From: Hoeflea prorocentri | Lineage (GTDB): Bacteria > Pseudomonadota > Alphaproteobacteria > Rhizobiales > Rhizobiaceae | Assembly: GCF_027944115.1 (NCBI RefSeq) | Contig: NZ_JAPJZI010000001.1 | Location: 3,720,001 to 3,784,000, forward strand | Direction: 5' to 3' | DNA length: 64,000 bases | The notes under the pieces: model-generated | Seen by the model: the letters and a program-made list of their open reading frames with translations, nothing else | Databases searched by the model: none | Told to the model about the DNA's origin: nothing | In this document: one piece after another, positions 15,611 through 23,966 of the stretch | How positions within the stretch are numbered: the stretch's first letter is position 1 | Layout: every line of letters starts with the position of its first letter | Translations under genes and position numbers: made by a program

Positions 15611-15994
15611 ATGAAAATGGAACACATCACATCCGCAAAAGCTCACGATCTGAAAAGCCGATATGCCCAGTGTGTCGCCGTTTCCGGTCATTCACGAACC
15701 ATCTATGTGAGCGGGCAAATCCCGGTGCGGCCCGACGGAACGGTGCCGGAGACCTTCAAGGAGCAGGCCGAGCAGGCCTGGGCGAATGTCGAGGCACAGC
15801 TCAAGGCGGCCGGCCTCGGATTGGAAAACATCGTCCGCCACACGACCTATCTGTCGGACCGCAAATACAGGGCCGAAAACAGCCTCGTGCGCAAAGCGGT
15901 GCTCGGCGGGCATGAGCCGGCCTTGACGGTGATCATTGCCGGGATTTTTGACGAAGCCTGGCTGCTGGAAATCGAAGCGGTGGCCGCCGGATGA
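15611..15994 (+). CDS. RidA-family protein lacking the catalytic arginine
   Basis: A 127-residue RidA (YjgF/YER057c/UK114) fold protein: ARTIYVSGQIPVRPDG-like N-terminal strands (here SRTIYVSGQIPVRPDG), the helix EQAEQAWANVEAQLKAAGL and IVRHTTYLSD are all typical. In active RidA the motif PAR-S/T-x-V supplies the Arg that binds the substrate carboxylate; here it reads HEPALTVI, with Leu in place of Arg, placing it among the non-deaminase Rid subgroups. Its stop overlaps the start of the ATC-hydrolase-like gene by four bases, so the two are coupled and may act in the same sulfur-amino-acid or thiazoline pathway. Confidence 0.85.
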   Translation: MKMEHITSAKAHDLKSRYAQCVAVSGHSRTIYVSGQIPVRPDGTVPETFKEQAEQAWANVEAQLKAAGLGLENIVRHTTYLSDRKYRAENSLVRKAVLGGHEPALTVIIAGIFDEAWLLEIEAVAAG

Positions 15995-16488
15995 GTAAGA
16001 GTTGCACCAACGCGCTTCATGCCAGCGCGGTGAAAGATCGTGGCAGGATTTACCTCGCCGTATTTCGCGAACTGTCGCACCGTTGCGGCGAGGCAGAGGC
16101 CATCAGCGTTTTGCAAAGCGCCAGCCGGGCGCACGGGCTGGAGGTCGGGGCGTCGCTGGCGCATCTCGCGCCTCGGGATTTTAGGGGCATGCTCAACACG
16201 TATTTTCTCGGCCCCGACAGCGCGACCTATTCGCCTCAGGTCAATGAAATCAGCGACACATGCCTTGATGTCCAGTTCATGACCTGCCCGCTCAAGGACG
16301 GGTGGCTGGAGATGGGGTGCAGCGATGAAGAGGTGTGTACGCTCCTGAAATGCGCGACGGCATTTGACGATGCTGTCTGGGAAGCGGCGGGGTTCGACTA
16401 TGAGCTTGAATCCTGGGCACCCGGCAAGCCCGGCTGCTGCCGCACGCGATTGAGGGAAAGGCCCGCACAGGTCACAGAAGACCGCTGA
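15991..16488 (+). CDS. L-2-amino-thiazoline-4-carboxylate hydrolase-like protein
   Basis: A 165-residue protein that resembles the ATC hydrolase family (AtcB-like), which opens the thiazoline ring of L-2-amino-thiazoline-4-carboxylate on the way to cysteine. Support comes from the overall pattern: YLAVFRELSHRCGEAEAI, the middle DVQFMTCPLKDGWLEMGCSD, CATAFDDAVWEAAGFDYELE and a final cysteine pair CCRTR. I cannot verify catalytic residues. It starts within the RidA stop (ATGA) and is convergent with the double-HxlR gene, overlapping it by 17 bases. The neighbouring RidA variant suggests a small detoxification or sulfur-salvage operon. Confidence 0.6.
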   Translation: MSKSCTNALHASAVKDRGRIYLAVFRELSHRCGEAEAISVLQSASRAHGLEVGASLAHLAPRDFRGMLNTYFLGPDSATYSPQVNEISDTCLDVQFMTCPLKDGWLEMGCSDEEVCTLLKCATAFDDAVWEAAGFDYELESWAPGKPGCCRTRLRERPAQVTEDR

Positions 16489-17008
16489 TCGCGTTGCTGA
16501 TTGCAATGCCCTCATTCGCGGCCTGATAGATCGGCCGCGGCGGGTGCGATGCGATGTCGATCTCGCGGTGCAGCCAATGCCGCGCCTCCAGTTTTTGAAG
16601 CGATTGGGAAAGCGCCCGGTCGGTTATGGGGGACAGGTCGCTCTTGATGTCGACGAAACGGCGGGGCCGACCGCTGACGGCAAGGACGGGAAGCGTCCAT
16701 GTACGGCGAAGCAGGGACTGTCCGGATTCATCCGGCAAAGCCCCGGCGATCATATCTGCCATCTTCGCAAACCTCATTCCTTCCTCGGTCAACCTGAATT
16801 CCGGTCTCAGCGGGTGGCCATGTCCGGGATTGCGCTCCAGAATCCCGAGTTCAACTAGATGCGCCAGGCTGCTTGCAAAGGCTGTGCGGCTTGCACCGGA
16901 CGCCACAAGAAGCGGCGCCTGACGCCCCGGCACACCGTCATGCATCGCTTTGAGGATGCTCAAAGACCATGACCGGGATGTAATATTGACAAGTCGACCA
17001 ATGTCCAT
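16472..17008 (-). CDS. HxlR-like regulator with two winged-helix domains in tandem
   Basis: A 178-residue regulator. HxlR proteins normally have one winged helix and dimerise; this chain contains two. Unit 1 (residues 12-80) reads RSWSLSILKAMHDG, then a recognition helix, LVELGILERN and a wing ending FRLTEEG. Unit 2 (about 100-170) repeats the order: RTWTLPVLAVSGRPRRF, TDRALSQSLQKLEARHWLHR and a wing ending YQAANEG. It may bind DNA as a monomer that mimics a dimer. Start 17008 (MDIGRL) is preferred over 17050, which would collide with the divergent gene. The 41-bp AT-rich gap to the VOC gene probably holds the shared operator. Confidence 0.75.
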   Translation of the reverse strand: MDIGRLVNITSRSWSLSILKAMHDGVPGRQAPLLVASGASRTAFASSLAHLVELGILERNPGHGHPLRPEFRLTEEGMRFAKMADMIAGALPDESGQSLLRRTWTLPVLAVSGRPRRFVDIKSDLSPITDRALSQSLQKLEARHWLHREIDIASHPPRPIYQAANEGIAISNAISGLL

Positions 17009-17049
17009 AAAGTATAGTATATATAATTTTAGTTGAACTGGAAACTGCA

Positions 17050-17421
17050 ATGGCTGTCGTAAAACTGAATAACGAAATCACCTTTGCGCTGTCGGTCCGC
17101 GACCGGCATGCGAGCGCGAAATGGTATGAGGACATGCTTGGATTTGAGCTGGTACATCACATCGACGAGGCCGGGTGGAGCGAAGTCAAGACAATGACGG
17201 AAGGCGTTACGCTGGGATTGGGCGAGCAGACGGAACCGGTTCCCGGAAATGCCGTTCCGGTCTTCGGCATCGACGACATCACAACAGCGCGCAATGCGCT
17301 GGAGGCTGCTGGCGTCAAATTCGACGGACCAACCGATACGGTCGAAGGCATGGTCAGCACCGCGACCTTCTACGACCCAGACGGCAATGCCTTCATGTTG
17401 GCACAGGACCTGACGCGGTAG
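17050..17421 (+). CDS. VOC-family (glyoxalase/dioxygenase-fold) protein
   Basis: A 123-residue vicinal-oxygen-chelate protein with two beta-alpha-beta-beta-beta modules: EITFALSVRDRHASAKWYED with MLGFELVHHID, and PVFGIDDITTARNALEAAGV with the ending TATFYDPDGNAFML. The YDPDGNxFML signature is typical of small glyoxalase/bleomycin-resistance-like members; the metal ligands are not obvious. Divergent from the tandem HxlR gene 41 bases away, a common arrangement in which the regulator represses its neighbour. Possible roles include reactive carbonyl or antibiotic detoxification; the substrate is unknown. Confidence 0.8.
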   Translation: MAVVKLNNEITFALSVRDRHASAKWYEDMLGFELVHHIDEAGWSEVKTMTEGVTLGLGEQTEPVPGNAVPVFGIDDITTARNALEAAGVKFDGPTDTVEGMVSTATFYDPDGNAFMLAQDLTR

Positions 17422-17466
17422 CGGACCGGAATCGGCCGTCGCCAAGAGGTCGGTGACAGGTCCTGC

Positions 17467-18156
17467 TCACGTTTCCAGTGAATAGCCCGCACCGCGGACC
17501 GTGCGAATAACGTCGCGCATATTGGCAAGGTTGAGGGCCTTGCGCAGGCGACCGACATGGACGTCGACGGTGCGTTCATCCACATAGATATCGTGGCCCC
17601 AGACGCCGTCGAGAAGCTGCGAGCGGGAGAAGACACGCGTCGGCGAGGTCATGAAGAACTCCAGCAGGCGGAATTCGGTCGGACCGAGCTTGATCTCGCG
17701 GCCGCGTCGGTAGACGCGATGGGTCTCGCGGTCGAGTTCGATATCGCCGGCCTTCAAAACCGTCGAGATCGTCTCCGGCTTGACCCGGCGTAAAAGGGCG
17801 CGCACGCGGGCCATGAGTTCGGGCGTTGAGAACGGCTTGACGACATAATCGTCCGCGCCGGTGGCAAGGCCCCTCACCCGTTCGCTTTCCTCGCCGCGCG
17901 CGGTCAGGAGAATGATCGGCAGGCGCTCGGTTTCCGGCCGGACACGTAAACGACGACACAGTTCGATACCTGAGAGGCCGGGCAGCATCCAGTCAAGGAT
18001 CAGAAGATCGGGAACCCGCTCCTGCAGTTTGATCTCCGCCTCGTCACCGCGCAGGACGGTATCGACCTCGTAGCCTTCGGCTTCCAGATTGTAACGCAGC
18101 AGGACGCTCAGCGCCTCTTCGTCTTCAACGACGGTGATTTGCGGTGCAATGCCCAT
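17467..18156 (-). CDS. phoB: Phosphate regulon response regulator PhoB
   Basis: A 229-residue OmpR-family response regulator. The receiver domain has the acidic pair VVEDEE, phospho-acceptor Asp55 in LILDWMLPG, conserved Thr in LLTARGE and Lys in YVVKPFS; the C-terminal winged helix ends RTVRGAGYSLE, a hallmark of the family. Activated by PhoR on phosphate starvation, it binds PHO boxes such as the one upstream of pstS. It is the last gene of the pstS-pstC-pstA-pstB-phoU-phoB run on the minus strand, 38 bases after phoU, an arrangement common in rhizobia, and the context makes the assignment firm. Confidence 0.95.
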   Translation of the reverse strand: MGIAPQITVVEDEEALSVLLRYNLEAEGYEVDTVLRGDEAEIKLQERVPDLLILDWMLPGLSGIELCRRLRVRPETERLPIILLTARGEESERVRGLATGADDYVVKPFSTPELMARVRALLRRVKPETISTVLKAGDIELDRETHRVYRRGREIKLGPTEFRLLEFFMTSPTRVFSRSQLLDGVWGHDIYVDERTVDVHVGRLRKALNLANMRDVIRTVRGAGYSLET

Positions 18157-18194
18157 GTCTTGTCTCCGGCGGCAGGGCCTGATGGCCCGCCAGC

Positions 18195-18932
18195 CTACTC
18201 TTCCTCGGCGCCCACAGACGTGGTTTCATCGTCCTTGGGCCGCTCGTTCGACAGTTGCGAGCCGGTGCTGATGTAGTAGACCGTCTCGGCAATATTGGTG
18301 GCGTGGTCGCCGATCCGCTCGATGTTCTTTGCGCAAAACAGGAGATGCGTACAGGCGGTTATGTTGCGCGGATCTTCCATCATATAGGTGAGCAGCTCAC
18401 GGAAAAGGGACGTATATATTGCGTCGATCTCGTCGTCGCGCTGACGAATGGAACTGGCGAGTTCCGGCGAGCGGGACGAATAGGCGTCGAGCACTTCTTT
18501 CAGCTGCGTTAGAGCCAGCTCGGCAAGGTGATCGAGGCCGCGCACCAGCTTCTTCGGCTGCGCCATGCCATGGACGGCGAGCACACGTTTGGCGATGTTC
18601 TTTGCCATGTCGCCGACCCGTTCCAGATCGGCGGCAATGCGGATCGACCCTATAATGTCGCGCAGATCCGCCGCCATGGGCTGACGCTTGGCGATGATCA
18701 AAACCGCTTTCTCGCCGATCTGTCGCTCGGCATCGTCAAGAACCAGATCGTCGGAAATGACCTTTTGCGAGAGCGCGGCATCGCCATTGACGAGCGCGGC
18801 GACGGATTCCTCAAGCATACGCTCGGCAATCCCGCCCATCTCTGCGATGCGGCGCACGAGAAACTGCAGATCCTCGTCATAGGCCGAGACCGTGTGAGCG
18901 GCGAGCTGATTACTGGAATTGTTTTCGTTCAT
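18195..18932 (-). CDS. phoU: Phosphate signalling protein PhoU
   Basis: A 245-residue helical protein with two PhoU repeats. Each begins with a helix like YDEDLQFLVRRIAEMGGIAE or LDHLAELALTQLKEVLDAYS, and both contain E/DxxxD metal-binding patterns, including DLERVGDMAKNIAKR and NIERIGDHATNIAE. PhoU links the Pst transporter to PhoR and keeps the regulon off when phosphate is sufficient. It lies between pstB and phoB, 22 bases downstream of pstB. Length and order are normal; the acidic C-terminal tail is unremarkable. Confidence 0.95.
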   Translation of the reverse strand: MNENNSSNQLAAHTVSAYDEDLQFLVRRIAEMGGIAERMLEESVAALVNGDAALSQKVISDDLVLDDAERQIGEKAVLIIAKRQPMAADLRDIIGSIRIAADLERVGDMAKNIAKRVLAVHGMAQPKKLVRGLDHLAELALTQLKEVLDAYSSRSPELASSIRQRDDEIDAIYTSLFRELLTYMMEDPRNITACTHLLFCAKNIERIGDHATNIAETVYYISTGSQLSNERPKDDETTSVGAEEE

Positions 18933-18954
18933 GATCGTTCCTGTCCGCTCAAGA

Positions 18955-19773
18955 TCAGCCGAAGCGGCCGGTGATGTAGTCCTGGGTACGCTGATCGTCG
19001 GGGTTGGTGAACATCTTGTCCGTGTCGCCGACCTCGACCAGCTTGCCCAGATGGAACATGGCGGTGCGCTGCGAGACGCGCGCGGCCTGCTGCATGGAGT
19101 GGGTCACAATGACAATTGTGTAGTTCTGGCGTATCTCGTCGATCAGCTCCTCGACCTTGGCCGTGGCGATCGGATCGAGCGCCGAACAGGGCTCGTCCAT
19201 CAATATCACTTCCGGGTTGACGGCAATGGCGCGGGCGATGCAGAGACGCTGCTGCTGACCGCCGGAAAGGCCGGTTCCCGGTTCGTTGAGCCTGTCCTTG
19301 ACCTCGTCGAATAGGCCGGCTCTTTGCAGGCTGGTTTCGACAATCTCGTCAAACCCTGCCTTGCTGTTGGCCATGCCGTGAATACGCGGGCCGTAAGCGA
19401 TATTCTCATAAATCGATTTCGGAAACGGGTTGGGTTTTTGAAAGACCATGCCGACGCTGGCACGCAGCTCCACCACATCAACGGCCGGATGATAGATATC
19501 CGCGCCATCCAATGTGATGCTTCCCTTGACCTCGCAGCCGTCAATCGTGTCGTTCATCCGGTTCAGACAGCGCAGGAAGGTGGACTTGCCGCAGCCAGAC
19601 GGACCGATGAGGGCCGTGACCTGATTTTTCCTGACATCGAGGTCCACATCAAAGAGCGCCTGGGAACCGCTGTAAAAGACGCTCACCATGCGGCCCTGCA
19701 TCTTTATGGGCGGCTGCGGTTCGGTTTTTGCACCAACCGCCTCTTCTACTGCTGCTTCCGACATCATATTCAT
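18955..19773 (-). CDS. pstB: Phosphate ABC transporter ATPase PstB
   Basis: A 272-residue ATP-binding subunit of the high-affinity phosphate importer. It has Walker [10 protein letters not shown] (residues 57-65), signature [14 protein letters not shown], Walker [14 protein letters not shown] and the switch His in IVTHSMQQA. The first 25 residues are a variable extension; the core begins at [12 protein letters not shown]. It pairs with PstA and PstC in the inner membrane. A gap of 87 bases separates it from pstA, with no clear promoter. Confidence 0.95.
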   Translation of the reverse strand: MNMMSEAAVEEAVGAKTEPQPPIKMQGRMVSVFYSGSQALFDVDLDVRKNQVTALIGPSGCGKSTFLRCLNRMNDTIDGCEVKGSITLDGADIYHPAVDVVELRASVGMVFQKPNPFPKSIYENIAYGPRIHGMANSKAGFDEIVETSLQRAGLFDEVKDRLNEPGTGLSGGQQQRLCIARAIAVNPEVILMDEPCSALDPIATAKVEELIDEIRQNYTIVIVTHSMQQAARVSQRTAMFHLGKLVEVGDTDKMFTNPDDQRTQDYITGRFG

Positions 19774-19860
19774 CCTTCAAAACCCCACTGTATCGGCTTT
19801 TTGCCCGTCAGGGGCGGCACATGCAACTGCGCCACGCCAACAAATCGTCAGATGACACTC

Positions 19861-21174
19861 CTACCAGCGGCGCTCGAACCGCCTGCGCAGTATAATGGCC
19901 GTGATGTTCATCACGGCGAGGAACAGGAGCAGAATGATGATCGCTCCCGATGTCCTTTCGACAAAGGCCCGCTCGGCCTCATTGGCCCACATGAAGATCT
20001 GAACCGGCAATGCCGTGGCCGGATCCATGGGACTGGCTGGATAGCCGACAACAAAGGCAACCATGCCGATAAGCAGCAACGGCGCCGTTTCGCCAAGCGC
20101 CTGCGCAAGGCCGATAATCGTACCGGTCAGGATGCCCGGCGCGGCAAGTGGCAGGACATGATGGAAGACTGTCTGCGTCTTGGAGGCGCCGACACCCAGC
20201 GCTGCGGAGCGAATGGACGGCGGGACCGCCTTGAGTGCCGCCCGTGTCGCAATGATGATGGTCGGCAGCGTCATCAGCGTCAGGACCAGTCCACCGACCA
20301 GCGAAGCGGAGCGCGGCAGGCCGGCAAAATTGATGAACACGGCAAGGCCGAGCAGGCCGAAGACGATTGACGGCACGGCCGCCAGATTGTTGATGTTTAC
20401 CTCGATGAGGTCCGACCAGCGGTTCTTGGGCGCAAATTCTTCAAGATAGATTGATGCGGCAACCCCGATCGGCAAAGCCAGCACCAACACAATCAGCATC
20501 ATATAAAGCGATCCGATGATCGCAACGCCGACACCTGCCGTCTCCGGACGGCTTGATGCGCCATTGACGAAGAGGCCAGTATTGAAGCGCTCTTTCATGG
20601 CGCCGTCTTGGACCAGCGTGTTCATCCAGCCGACCTGCCGGTCGTTCACCTTGCGGCGTTTTTCATCGACGCTGAGGTCAATCTGTCCCTTGAGAGCGGA
20701 ATCGACATCGCCGGAAGCCAGCACCCAGACGGGAACCGTTCTGCCGATAATCGTCGGATCCGCCAGAACCATGTCGCGCAACTGGCTGCGTACACCGGCA
20801 GACACCATCTTGCCGGCGTCGCGTACAGCCGACTTGTCATCGGGATCAACACCCAACTCCTTGACGATGGCATCACGTGCCAAACGCGGATAATTTGCCG
20901 TCAGCAGCTTGTTCATGTCCCTTTCGCCGTCGGGTTCAATAACACTCTCGCTGAAGGTGATGGGCAGGTTGATCGATGTCTGCACGAAGGCCGTGTAGCC
21001 CTTAGAGAAAACCGACCAGAGCAGGATCACCAGGAACGAAAGCCCGAGGCAGATTGCGATGAGCCCATAGGCGCGGAAGCGTCTTTCGGCTGCGTAGCGC
21101 CGTTTGATGCCGATGTCGCGCTTGAAGGGAGATGCGCCCGACGCCGGTGCGGCAGCTGAGGTTGCATCCGTCAT
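19861..21174 (-). CDS. pstA: Phosphate ABC transporter permease PstA
   Basis: A 437-residue inner-membrane permease subunit, longer than the roughly 300 residues of the E. coli protein because of a 200-residue N-terminal extension typical of rhizobial PstA. The extension has one membrane helix (LIAICLGLSFLVILLWSVFS) and a periplasmic part. The conserved permease half shows GVAASIYLEEFAPKN, the EAA-like loop SAALGVGASKTQTVFHHVLP and GETAPLLLIGM. The start overlaps the pstC stop by four bases (ATGA). Function in phosphate uptake follows from family and operon. Confidence 0.94.
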   Translation of the reverse strand: MTDATSAAAPASGASPFKRDIGIKRRYAAERRFRAYGLIAICLGLSFLVILLWSVFSKGYTAFVQTSINLPITFSESVIEPDGERDMNKLLTANYPRLARDAIVKELGVDPDDKSAVRDAGKMVSAGVRSQLRDMVLADPTIIGRTVPVWVLASGDVDSALKGQIDLSVDEKRRKVNDRQVGWMNTLVQDGAMKERFNTGLFVNGASSRPETAGVGVAIIGSLYMMLIVLVLALPIGVAASIYLEEFAPKNRWSDLIEVNINNLAAVPSIVFGLLGLAVFINFAGLPRSASLVGGLVLTLMTLPTIIIATRAALKAVPPSIRSAALGVGASKTQTVFHHVLPLAAPGILTGTIIGLAQALGETAPLLLIGMVAFVVGYPASPMDPATALPVQIFMWANEAERAFVERTSGAIIILLLFLAVMNITAIILRRRFERRW

Positions 21175-22655
21175 TCGTACTGCTCCCTGTATTTGCGCAC
21201 GATGTAAAGCGCGTAGAAATTCAATCCGAGGGTGATGACAAACAGTGTGATACCCAGGGCAAATGCGACAAGCGTCTGCGGCGATGTGAACTCCAGATCG
21301 CCGGTCAGCTGGTTGACGATCTTGACCGTTACCGTGGTCATGGGTTCGAACGGATTGATCGACAGGCGCGCCGCAACGCCGGCGGCCAGAACCACGATCA
21401 TGGTTTCCCCGATTGCACGGGAGGCGGTCAAAAGCAGAGCGCCGACAATGCCGGGGATTGCCGCCGGGAAGATGACGCGCTTGACCGTTTCGGAGCGGGT
21501 TGCGCCCAGACCCAGCGATCCGTCGCGCAGGGAACGCGGCACCGCGGTGATGATGTCATCTGACAGCGACGAGACAAACGGGATCAGCATGATACCCATC
21601 ACCACGCCGGCCGTCAGGACGCTCTGTGCCTGAATGAACGAAACGATGTTGCCGGTTGCGATCCCGTTGATCTGCGCACTGATATCGCGCAGGAACGGAC
21701 CGACAGTCACCAGGGCAAAGAAACCGTAGACAATGGTCGGGATACCGGCGAGCACTTCCAGCAAGGGCTTGACAGTCGCGCGCATCCTGTTGCTGGCATA
21801 TTCGGACATATAGACCGCTGCAAAAAGGCCGATCGGGACAGCGACGGCCATTGCGACCAAGGCGATATAGAGCGTGCCGGCAAGCAGCGGAATGAGACCG
21901 AACTGACCAGCGGAATCCTCAGCGCCGGCAGCAGCGAAACGTGGATCCCAGACCGTGCCGAAAAAGAATTCAAGGGGCGGAACGCTGCTGAAGAAGCGCC
22001 CGGTTTCGGAAACCATCGACCATACGATCCCGACGGTCGTCAATATAGCGATGCTGGAGGCGACGATCAGGGCGCCGAGCACCACACGCTCAACGCGGTT
22101 GCGGGCCCGCATCTTCGGACCGATCAGCATCCAGGCATAGATGAAGCCGGCTATGGCAAGAAGCAGGACGATAACAGTGCGGTAGAGCTGGCTGGACGCC
22201 GTCATGCCGTTCAGCTTTTCGGCCGCGGCAGGCATGTAATCGTCCACTTCGCCGGCAACAGCCACACCTCTTTCGGCAAGAAGCTCGCGCAAAGTCGCCG
22301 CACCATCCTCGAACCTCTTCATGTCATCGGCATCGAGCCGTTTCATGCCGGTCGCGATGGAATTAAGCTTGCTGATCTGCAGCGACTGATCGGCGGAGGA
22401 CATTTCCTGCACCGATGCCGGAAGCGACGAAAGGACCTGATTGTCGACAATGATCGGGCTGACGACTAGCCACGCCACCAGAACGGCGATGGAGGGCAAG
22501 GTCACCCAGATAAGAACGAAGGAACCGTAGTAAGTCGGGCGGGAATGCAATTCCGCAAGATTGCCACTCGCAACACTCGAGGCGCGCAACCGGCCGACGA
22601 AATAGCCGACAACGGCGAGGCCTACGATGATCAATACTGTGGTGGCTACGCTCAT
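21171..22655 (-). CDS. pstC: Phosphate ABC transporter permease PstC
   Basis: A 494-residue permease. As with its partner PstA, the N-terminal 200 residues are an extension with several membrane helices and a periplasmic segment; the core permease follows, with GLFAAVYMSEYASNRMRATV, the EAA-like loop GSLGLGATRSETVKRVIFPA and SRAIGETMIVVLAAGV. The ribosome site is preceded by a strong hairpin in the gap to pstS, which probably makes the permease less abundant than the binding protein. Overlaps pstA by four bases. Confidence 0.94.
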   Translation of the reverse strand: MSVATTVLIIVGLAVVGYFVGRLRASSVASGNLAELHSRPTYYGSFVLIWVTLPSIAVLVAWLVVSPIIVDNQVLSSLPASVQEMSSADQSLQISKLNSIATGMKRLDADDMKRFEDGAATLRELLAERGVAVAGEVDDYMPAAAEKLNGMTASSQLYRTVIVLLLAIAGFIYAWMLIGPKMRARNRVERVVLGALIVASSIAILTTVGIVWSMVSETGRFFSSVPPLEFFFGTVWDPRFAAAGAEDSAGQFGLIPLLAGTLYIALVAMAVAVPIGLFAAVYMSEYASNRMRATVKPLLEVLAGIPTIVYGFFALVTVGPFLRDISAQINGIATGNIVSFIQAQSVLTAGVVMGIMLIPFVSSLSDDIITAVPRSLRDGSLGLGATRSETVKRVIFPAAIPGIVGALLLTASRAIGETMIVVLAAGVAARLSINPFEPMTTVTVKIVNQLTGDLEFTSPQTLVAFALGITLFVITLGLNFYALYIVRKYREQYE

Positions 22656-22699
22656 ATGTCCCGCTCCCGGCCATCGGCCGATCGAATAAGCATCCTGTT

Positions 22700-22729
22700 G
22701 ACGGGCGCGGCGCTTTGGCCGCGCCCGTC
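22700..22729 (-). terminator. Strong GC hairpin between pstS and pstC
   Basis: GACGGGCGCGGC (22700-22711) and GCCGCGCCCGTC (22718-22729) form a perfect 12-bp stem with a six-base loop, 22 bases after the pstS stop. Without a T run it is unlikely to stop all transcripts; it fits an attenuator or a 3'-end stabiliser giving more binding protein than membrane subunits. Confidence 0.65.
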
Positions 22730-22751
22730 GGATTGTCGTTTACGCGTAACC

Positions 22752-23786
22752 TTAGAGAAGGTTTCCGTCAGCAAAATTCTTGCGAACGGCTTCACGCTCT
22801 TCTTCAGGAGCAGCAACCAGACCGTATTCGGCAAGCGGGCTGTCCGGTCCGACCATCTGGTCGGAGGTGAAGAACTCAACATATTCCTTCAGACCCGGGA
22901 TCACGCCCAGATGCGCTTTCTTCACATAGAAGAAAAGCGGACGCGATACGGGATATTCACCGGCGGCGATCGACTCGGTGGTCGGCGTGATGCCGTCCAT
23001 CGTTGCGACCTTCAGCTTGTCGGCATTGTTTTCGTAGAAAGCCAGGCCGAAGACGCCAACGCCTGTTTTGTTGGAGTCGATACGCGCCAGCGTCTCGGTG
23101 TAGTCGCCGTCGATGTCGACTGCGCCGCCGTCCTTGCGAACGGCAATGCAGGACTTCCCGGCGGCTTTCTTGTCCATGCCGCTATCGATACGGGCCTGCA
23201 GGTCACCGGTCGCTTCGCAGCCGATTTCCAGAACCTTGTCTTCAAACACTTCACGGGTGCCGTGCTTTTCGCCCGGAATATAGGCAGCAATGTCCCAATC
23301 CGGGAATTTCGGATCGACGTCCGACCATTTCTTGTTCGGGTTGTCGACGAGCTTGCCGTCTACGACGATCTGGGCGGCAAGGCCCTTGTAGACATCGGCC
23401 GGAACGAGAACAAAATCAGGGCCGTTGATATCGGTAGCAAATACAATGCCGTCATAACCGATGCGGATTTCCTGGATTTCCGTCACGCCGGCTTCGGCGC
23501 ATGCGGCGACTTCACTGTCGCGAATCTGACGCGACGAGTTGGCAATGTCGATCGTGCCCGGACCAACGCCGCGGCAGAATTCCTTGAGGCCGCCCGAGGA
23601 TCCCCCGGATTCGACAACCGGCGTCTTGAAGTTCGGATAGGTCTCGCCAAAAGACTCGGCAACGATCTTTGCGTAAGGCAACACCGTCGAAGAACCTGCG
23701 ATCTGAACCTGGTCACGCGCGACTGCGGTGCCGGCGAAAGCTGCCGAGGCCACCAGTGCAGCAGCGGTCAGTTTAAGCGTTTTCAT
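22752..23786 (-). CDS. pstS: Periplasmic phosphate-binding protein PstS
   Basis: A 344-residue binding protein with a signal peptide (KTLKLTAAALVASAAFAGTAVA). It contains the phosphate-site pieces seen in PstS: AGSSTVLPYAKIVAES at the start of the mature protein and the SGGSSGGLKEFCRG loop near residue 65. It delivers phosphate to PstCAB. The gene is the first of the operon and is preceded by a three-unit PHO box about 100 bases upstream, so strong induction by PhoB under phosphate starvation is expected. Confidence 0.94.
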   Translation of the reverse strand: MKTLKLTAAALVASAAFAGTAVARDQVQIAGSSTVLPYAKIVAESFGETYPNFKTPVVESGGSSGGLKEFCRGVGPGTIDIANSSRQIRDSEVAACAEAGVTEIQEIRIGYDGIVFATDINGPDFVLVPADVYKGLAAQIVVDGKLVDNPNKKWSDVDPKFPDWDIAAYIPGEKHGTREVFEDKVLEIGCEATGDLQARIDSGMDKKAAGKSCIAVRKDGGAVDIDGDYTETLARIDSNKTGVGVFGLAFYENNADKLKVATMDGITPTTESIAAGEYPVSRPLFFYVKKAHLGVIPGLKEYVEFFTSDQMVGPDSPLAEYGLVAAPEEEREAVRKNFADGNLL

Positions 23787-23889
23787 AGGATTTTCCCCAA
23801 TCGAGAGGCCTACTTGATGCTCCTTGCGGCAAGCAGGCTACAATTTCTACTAACAGGGTGACTCTTAGCAACCTGTCCAACGCGGTTTT

Positions 23890-23918
23890 ATGACAGGCGA
23901 GTTACAAGTTTATGACAG
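23890..23918 (-). promoter_or_regulatory. Three-unit PHO box upstream of pstS
   Basis: On the minus strand, CTGTCAT (23912-23918), TTGTAAC (23901-23907) and CTGTCAT (23890-23896) are direct repeats at exactly 11-base spacing, the periodicity recognised by PhoB dimers. The four-base spacers AAAC and TCGC fit the usual AT-rich or variable linkers. The site lies 104-132 bases upstream of the pstS start and reads toward it. Confidence 0.88.
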
Positions 23919-23966
23919 TTTAACTATATGTTTTTATTATTTTTATTTTGAATCCACAGTGGTTTT

